A DNA stretch of 6,123 nt from Lachnospiraceae bacterium. Lineage in GTDB: Bacteria; Bacillota; Clostridia; Lachnospirales; Lachnospiraceae. Shown piece by piece: positions 5,983 to 6,123 of this stretch. The notes under the pieces are model-generated. The model was not told where the DNA came from and ran no database searches. It worked only from the letters and a program-made list of their open reading frames with translations. A program made the position numbers and the translations under genes. The stretch is from positions 1 to 6,123 of the forward strand of contig CAAGJU010000175.1 of NCBI GenBank assembly GCA_900770225.1, given 5' to 3'. Positions within the stretch are counted from its first letter, which is position 1. Every line of letters begins with the position of its first letter.

Positions 5983-6007
5983 GAAAGGCTTGTGGGTCAA
6001 GCCTTTC
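5983..6007. repeat. Right-end perfect stem-loop
   Basis: GAAAGGCTTG (5983-5992) and CAAGCCTTTC (5998-6007) form a perfect 10-bp stem with a 5-base loop, between box A' and the terminal repeat. Its mirror position at the left end holds a weaker stem-loop (2406-2434). A run of T does not follow, so a structural role is more likely than termination. Confidence 0.7.
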
Positions 6008-6016
6008 CGGTGAGAA

Positions 6017-6060
6017 TTTGAGATAATATTCGATTTGCGATAACCAACATTATCTCAAAT
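6017..6060 (-). repeat. Right terminal inverted repeat of the RIT element
   Basis: This is the reverse complement partner of 2355-2398, identical at 38 of 44 positions. On the plus strand it holds TTTGAGATAA (6017-6026), TTTGCGATAA (6034-6043) and TTATCTCAAA (6050-6059). The distances between these boxes equal those at the left end. Confidence 0.92.
6034..6059 (-). other. Right core-type recombination site (10-6-10 layout)
   Basis: The arms TTTGCGATAA and TTATCTCAAA flank the spacer CCAACA (6044-6049). Read from outside inward on the minus strand the spacer is TGTTGG, against CACTGG at the left. The inner half TGG is shared and the outer half differs. This fits a strand-exchange region whose outer part came from the target, which is inference. 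Confidence 0.65.
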
Positions 6061-6075
6061 TTGGCATAATTGTCG

Positions 6076-6113
6076 CAAGCAGGGCAAATGTTTTACTTTT
6101 TGCACGCTGCTTG
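6076..6113. other. Imperfect hairpin in the right flank
   Basis: CAAGCAG (6076-6082) pairs with CTGCTTG (6107-6113), and GCAAA (6084-6088) with TTTGC (6099-6103), around a 10-base loop. A small internal loop interrupts the stem. It lies outside the mobile element and ends 10 bases from the window edge. It could be a terminator of a gene beyond the window, but no T-run is seen. Confidence 0.35.
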
Positions 6114-6123
6114 TTGGTGGCCC

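Larger units (their letters stand above)
2355..6060 (-). mobile_element. Complete RIT (recombinase in trio) element
   Basis: Three consecutive overlapping tyrosine-recombinase genes on the minus strand are enclosed by long inverted ends. This is the defining layout of RIT elements. The outermost 44 bp match at 38 positions between ends, and the inverted organisation continues inward for about 150 bp on both sides through repeated boxes. The element spans about 3.7 kb with no passenger gene. All three recombinases are full length and nearly all their catalytic residues are present, so it may be active. It lies 68 bp after the rloB stop. I see no plain target duplication; integration by tyrosine recombinases need not create one. 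Exact ends are uncertain by the length of the outer 10-bp arm, which could belong to either target or element. Only 63 bases of right flank are visible. Confidence 0.88.

Noticed and set aside
2355..6060. Tn554-type transposon with tnpA, tnpB and tnpC
   Set aside because: Tn554 has two tyrosine recombinases and a small unrelated third protein plus cargo genes. Here all three are full tyrosine recombinases, there is no cargo, and the ends are long inverted arrays.

Overview
The window looks like accessory DNA from a low-to-mid GC Gram-positive bacterium, most likely Bacillota (Clostridia-like). This rests on strong AGGAGG-type ribosome sites before most genes, close ATG/GTG gene coupling, roughly balanced base composition and the style of the proteins. 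The species cannot be named from the sequence.

Region 1 (1-331) holds the first 29 codons of an unidentified gene on the minus strand and a divergent intergenic region with weak promoter candidates and a short direct repeat. Region 2 (332-2286) is a tight two-gene plus-strand operon. It encodes an AAA15/COG1106-type ATPase, followed with a 1-base overlap by a small RloB-family protein. The pair resembles the RloA/RloB and AbiL type of ATPase plus TOPRIM-like effector anti-phage modules, which are functionally parallel to OLD, Gabija and PARIS.

Region 3 (about 2355-6060) is a complete mobile element of the 'recombinase in trio' (RIT) type. Three overlapping tyrosine-recombinase genes (ritA, ritB, ritC) run on the minus strand with no cargo gene. 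Long, highly structured inverted ends flank them. Each end has a terminal core-like site (two 10-bp arms around a 6-bp spacer), a third inverted box, and two further inward-pointing 17-bp boxes at exactly the same distances (88 and 65 bp) on both sides. A stem-loop sits at the same place between the first and second groups of boxes at each end. The likely ritA promoter uses one of these boxes as its -35, which suggests that the recombinases repress their own operon.

Region 4 (6061-6123) is short flanking DNA with a weak hairpin and no gene. The RIT element lies 68 bp beyond the rloB-like stop codon, so it landed next to the defence operon without breaking it. The most interesting material is the symmetrical architecture of the element ends, from which an attachment site and a circle junction can be predicted.
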